From positions 33,894 to 97,893 of the forward strand of contig PIVK01000005.1 of NCBI GenBank assembly GCA_003354135.1: DNA of 64,000 bases. The letters are read 5' to 3'. The stretch is from Rhodospirillales bacterium (GTDB lineage: Bacteria > Pseudomonadota > Alphaproteobacteria > Rhodospirillales > GLO-3). The translations under genes were made by a program, and so were the position numbers. Positions within the stretch are counted from its first letter, which is position 1. Every line of letters begins with the position of its first letter. The notes beneath the pieces were generated by a model, which made no database searches, was not told where the DNA came from, and was given only the letters and a program-made list of their open reading frames with translations. This document shows positions 63,359 through 64,000 of the stretch, piece by piece.

Positions 63359-63392
63359 GCGGATCATGAGAAATCGAAGCCACTTCGTGGCG
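63359..63392. repeat. Dispersed 34-base repeat, right copy
   Basis: This copy matches 3651-3684 at 31 of 34 positions. It sits in the non-coding gap between flaF and the 83-residue gene, near the far end of the flagellar region. No ribosome site or coding frame explains the conservation. Confidence 0.6.
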
Positions 63393-63479
63393 CAGAGGGC
63401 GACGCAAGAATCCAGACACGCCAACAGGCCCAGTCTTTTCCAAGACGGCCTAAATCCTCGCACCAAACCACGGTCGACA

Positions 63480-63731
63480 CTAAACCAGAATGCTTAGGGG
63501 AGTTCCCTCGTCCTTCTTGTTCTGCGAACCGCTGTCGGCATTCTCCTGCTCGCCAGACGACGACGCGTTCTCGACCGAAATCGCCTCGGCAAGAATCTTC
63601 TCACCCTGCGCAGCCGCGTCGTTTTCCGCAGACGCTCCCATAGCGTCGTTACTGATCTTTCTCGACCCCTTCGACATGACCATCGCCATATTCGGGTAGG
63701 GAGGAGGCAGGTTATTGATATCGAGACTCAT
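63480..63731 (-). CDS. Small hypothetical protein upstream of flaF
   Basis: This 83-residue protein begins MSLDINNLPPPYPNMAMVMS, with a proline-rich N-terminus and a Ser/Glu/Asn-rich, probably disordered remainder (NDAAAQGEKILAEAISVENASSS). GAGAGGG lies about ten bases before the ATG. I do not recognise it. Its position, co-oriented with flaF, suggests a flagellar role. Confidence 0.5.
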   Translation of the reverse strand: MSLDINNLPPPYPNMAMVMSKGSRKISNDAMGASAENDAAAQGEKILAEAISVENASSSGEQENADSGSQNKKDEGTPLSILV

Positions 63732-63803
63732 ATCAAAGCCCTCTCATTTTTGGCATTTAAGCCACGTTCTTGGCCAATGCCAGTCGCCTTCCTCAACACA
63801 AAG

Positions 63804-63920
63804 TTACCCGGAGTCCACAGGGTCCGTTAAACACCGGAACCGGAAGCGCCCAAATACACAAAACCGCTCCACCCCGTCAGGAGCGAACCGCCTAGTGTCA
63901 TCAAAGGGCCTCTTCATCAT
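63804..63920 (-). CDS. Possible 38-residue peptide
   Basis: MMKRPFDDTRRFAPDGV, followed by an Arg/Phe-rich stretch (FCVFGRFRFRC), is preceded by a good ribosome site (TGGAGGC, six bases). It could be a small basic protein or chance. No family is recognised. Confidence 0.3.
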   Translation of the reverse strand: MMKRPFDDTRRFAPDGVERFCVFGRFRFRCLTDPVDSG

Positions 63921-64000
63921 TGTAGCCTCCATTCTGGAGAAGGGCAGACTTCTTCGATATTGACTATACATCACCTCGAGGAAACTTTCAAGCATTTTTT

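Noticed and set aside
63248..63466. Reverse 72-codon frame over the right repeat
   Set aside because: The only conserved part corresponds to the 34-base repeat; no ribosome site or recognisable protein.
1..64000. tRNA, rRNA or CRISPR arrays
   Set aside because: No cloverleaf-like gene, rRNA segment or spaced repeat array was recognised by eye in any intergenic region.

Overview
The window looks like an alphaproteobacterium, most likely a motile marine or freshwater member of the Rhodospirillales. FliX, FlbT and FlaF are alphaproteobacterial flagellar regulators. The gene order flgF-flgG-flgA-flgH / dksA-fliX / hook genes / flgI-flgJ(rod-binding)-flgN-flgK-flgL-flbT is of a type I associate with that group. 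Base composition is GC-rich throughout. No species can be named from sequence alone.

Layout. (1) 0.1-16.3 kb: rod, ring, hook and hook-junction genes on the + strand, with dksA and fliX on the - strand. Three GG-N10-GC sites resembling sigma-54 promoters lie upstream of flgF, the hook genes and flgI. The hook protein (5055-6962) and FlgL (12783-15743) are enlarged by repeated beta-rich inserts. (2) 16.3-24.15 kb: flagellin-modification and glycan genes, comprising two TPR-glycosyltransferase fusions, an RmlD-like reductase, a DegT aminotransferase, a cytidylyltransferase and an aldo/keto reductase. The segment ends in a truncated DUF4910-like gene. (3) 24.18-38.8 kb: a periplasmic molybdenum formate dehydrogenase system (fdhD, HybA/HybB-like electron carriers, fdhB, fdhA, TorD-type chaperone, DUF3305/3306, a multi-cluster ferredoxin and mobA). 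It is interrupted by a HigBA-type toxin-antitoxin pair and an IS3-family element. (4) 38.9-45.0 kb: housekeeping genes nadE, cysS and an aspartic protease, then a CHASE/PAS histidine kinase. (5) 45.0-45.4 kb: insertion-sequence debris. (6) 45.5-63.9 kb: a second flagellin and flagellin-glycosylation region. It has pseF, a methyltransferase, pseG, a sulfotransferase-like gene, a flagellin-associated gene, fliC and a family-4-type glycosyltransferase. A long - strand run follows: flaF, pseB, pseI, an epimerase, an O-GlcNAc-transferase-like gene, a Maf (DUF115) glycosyltransferase and a third TPR-glycosyltransferase.

How it fits together. Regions 2 and 6 appear to be one flagellar-glycosylation locus split by regions 3-5. 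The left junction carries a gene cut off mid-domain. The right junction carries an IS5-type transposase collapsed by an internal deletion. PseB, PseI, PseF and PseG imply a CMP-pseudaminic-acid-like donor, Maf is the expected transferase onto flagellin, and FlbT/FlaF are the expected regulators of flagellin synthesis. PseC and PseH are not recognisable in the window.

The most unusual features are: the shared 90-residue module found twice in a hook protein and once in FlgL; a FlgL of 986 residues; a nested 105-base perfect inverted repeat between glycan genes; three 19-base tandem repeats in the fliC divergent promoter; and a 284-residue neighbour of fliC whose C-terminus copies the flagellin C-terminal signature.
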